Below, piece after piece: positions 63,704 to 64,000 of a stretch of DNA of 64,000 nt (positions are counted from its first letter, which is position 1; each line of letters opens with the position of its first letter). Source of the DNA: Hevea brasiliensis (taxonomy: Eukaryota > Streptophyta > Magnoliopsida > Malpighiales > Euphorbiaceae); contig NC_079505.1 in NCBI RefSeq assembly GCF_030052815.1, positions 67,402,211 to 67,466,210 of the forward strand, given 5' to 3'. The translations under genes and the position numbers were made by a program. The notes under the pieces are model-generated. The model saw only the letters and a list, made by a program, of their open reading frames with translations, searched no databases and had not been told where the DNA came from.

Positions 63704-63885
63704 AGATGTGCTAATTAGTTTATTAGGTTGCTCTATTCTGTGTATATCTTTGGTAGCATACATTGCATTATTTTTGGACTTTGTCGATTATGTGAGTCCT
63801 TAGGCTTGGCTATAACTCAGTACAGCTCTTTTCATGGGTGTGTGTTCATAATGAAATGTTGCTTCTTACATCAACTTTAAGCAAT

Positions 63886-63963
63886 GATGATTTATAGACT
63901 TGTATTATCATATATCATCTGTTTGATGATTTATAGTCTTGTATTATCATATATCATCTGTTT
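63886..63963 (+). repeat. 39-bp tandem duplication downstream of the membrane-protein gene
   Basis: Two adjacent 39-bp units start gatgatttatag and end atatcatctgttt. They differ at one base (gac/gtc). They lie 180-260 bases after the stop codon, in the 3' UTR or just beyond. Confidence 0.95.
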
Positions 63964-64000
63964 AACTGCACATTTAAATGATTCAATCTCTTGAGGAGTA

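Overview
This window is nuclear DNA from a flowering plant, most likely a eudicot. The genes have many short exons with GT-AG introns. The spacers are very AT-rich and packed with plant-type transposable elements (Ty1/copia, LINE, hAT, Harbinger-like and SINE-like). The host genes belong to land-plant families (PLATZ factor, FMO1-type monooxygenase, plastid methyltransferase). A rosid is plausible, but I cannot name a species from sequence alone.

Four host genes look intact, all on the + strand, and every exon phase closes: a flavin-containing monooxygenase (22612-24594, 5 exons, 518 aa); a plastid-type SAM methyltransferase with an N-terminal zinc-ribbon-like motif (30441-36458, 8 exons, 344 aa); a PLATZ zinc-binding transcription factor (42651-43812, 4 exons, 244 aa); and a five-helix plant membrane protein with a signal peptide (60413-63703, 9 exons, 544 aa). 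A degraded intron-containing gene copy lies on the - strand at 10002-12120. The genes are far apart and show no operon-like or pathway linkage.

Layout: 1-5018 is repeat-rich spacer with a LINE endonuclease fragment. 5019-9705 is Copia element 1 (- strand). 10002-12120 is the pseudogene, followed by an RTE-type LINE tail. 14549-15524 is a hAT-type element with an 8-bp target duplication. 16217-18370 is a short copia-type element with LTRs and a perfect target duplication that codes only for gag and protease (TR-GAG-like). Then come the monooxygenase, a solo LTR, two long inverted-repeat elements, and the methyltransferase, whose large sixth intron carries a retroelement remnant. A SINE-like copy and a hAT-like MITE precede the PLATZ gene, and an inverted copy of the same MITE follows it, with a Harbinger/Tourist-type element and a (CT)60 tract in between. 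50727-55503 is Copia element 3 (- strand), followed by a LINE RNase H fragment, a short inverted-repeat element and the membrane-protein gene.

I found no CRISPR array, bacterial-type operon, tRNA or rRNA gene, and no clearly new cellular system. The most interesting items are the gag/protease-only retroelement, the 40-bp duplication of a splice acceptor in the methyltransferase, Copia element 3 without a recognisable primer-binding site, and the pair of inverted MITEs around PLATZ. Coordinates and exon junctions were worked out by eye.
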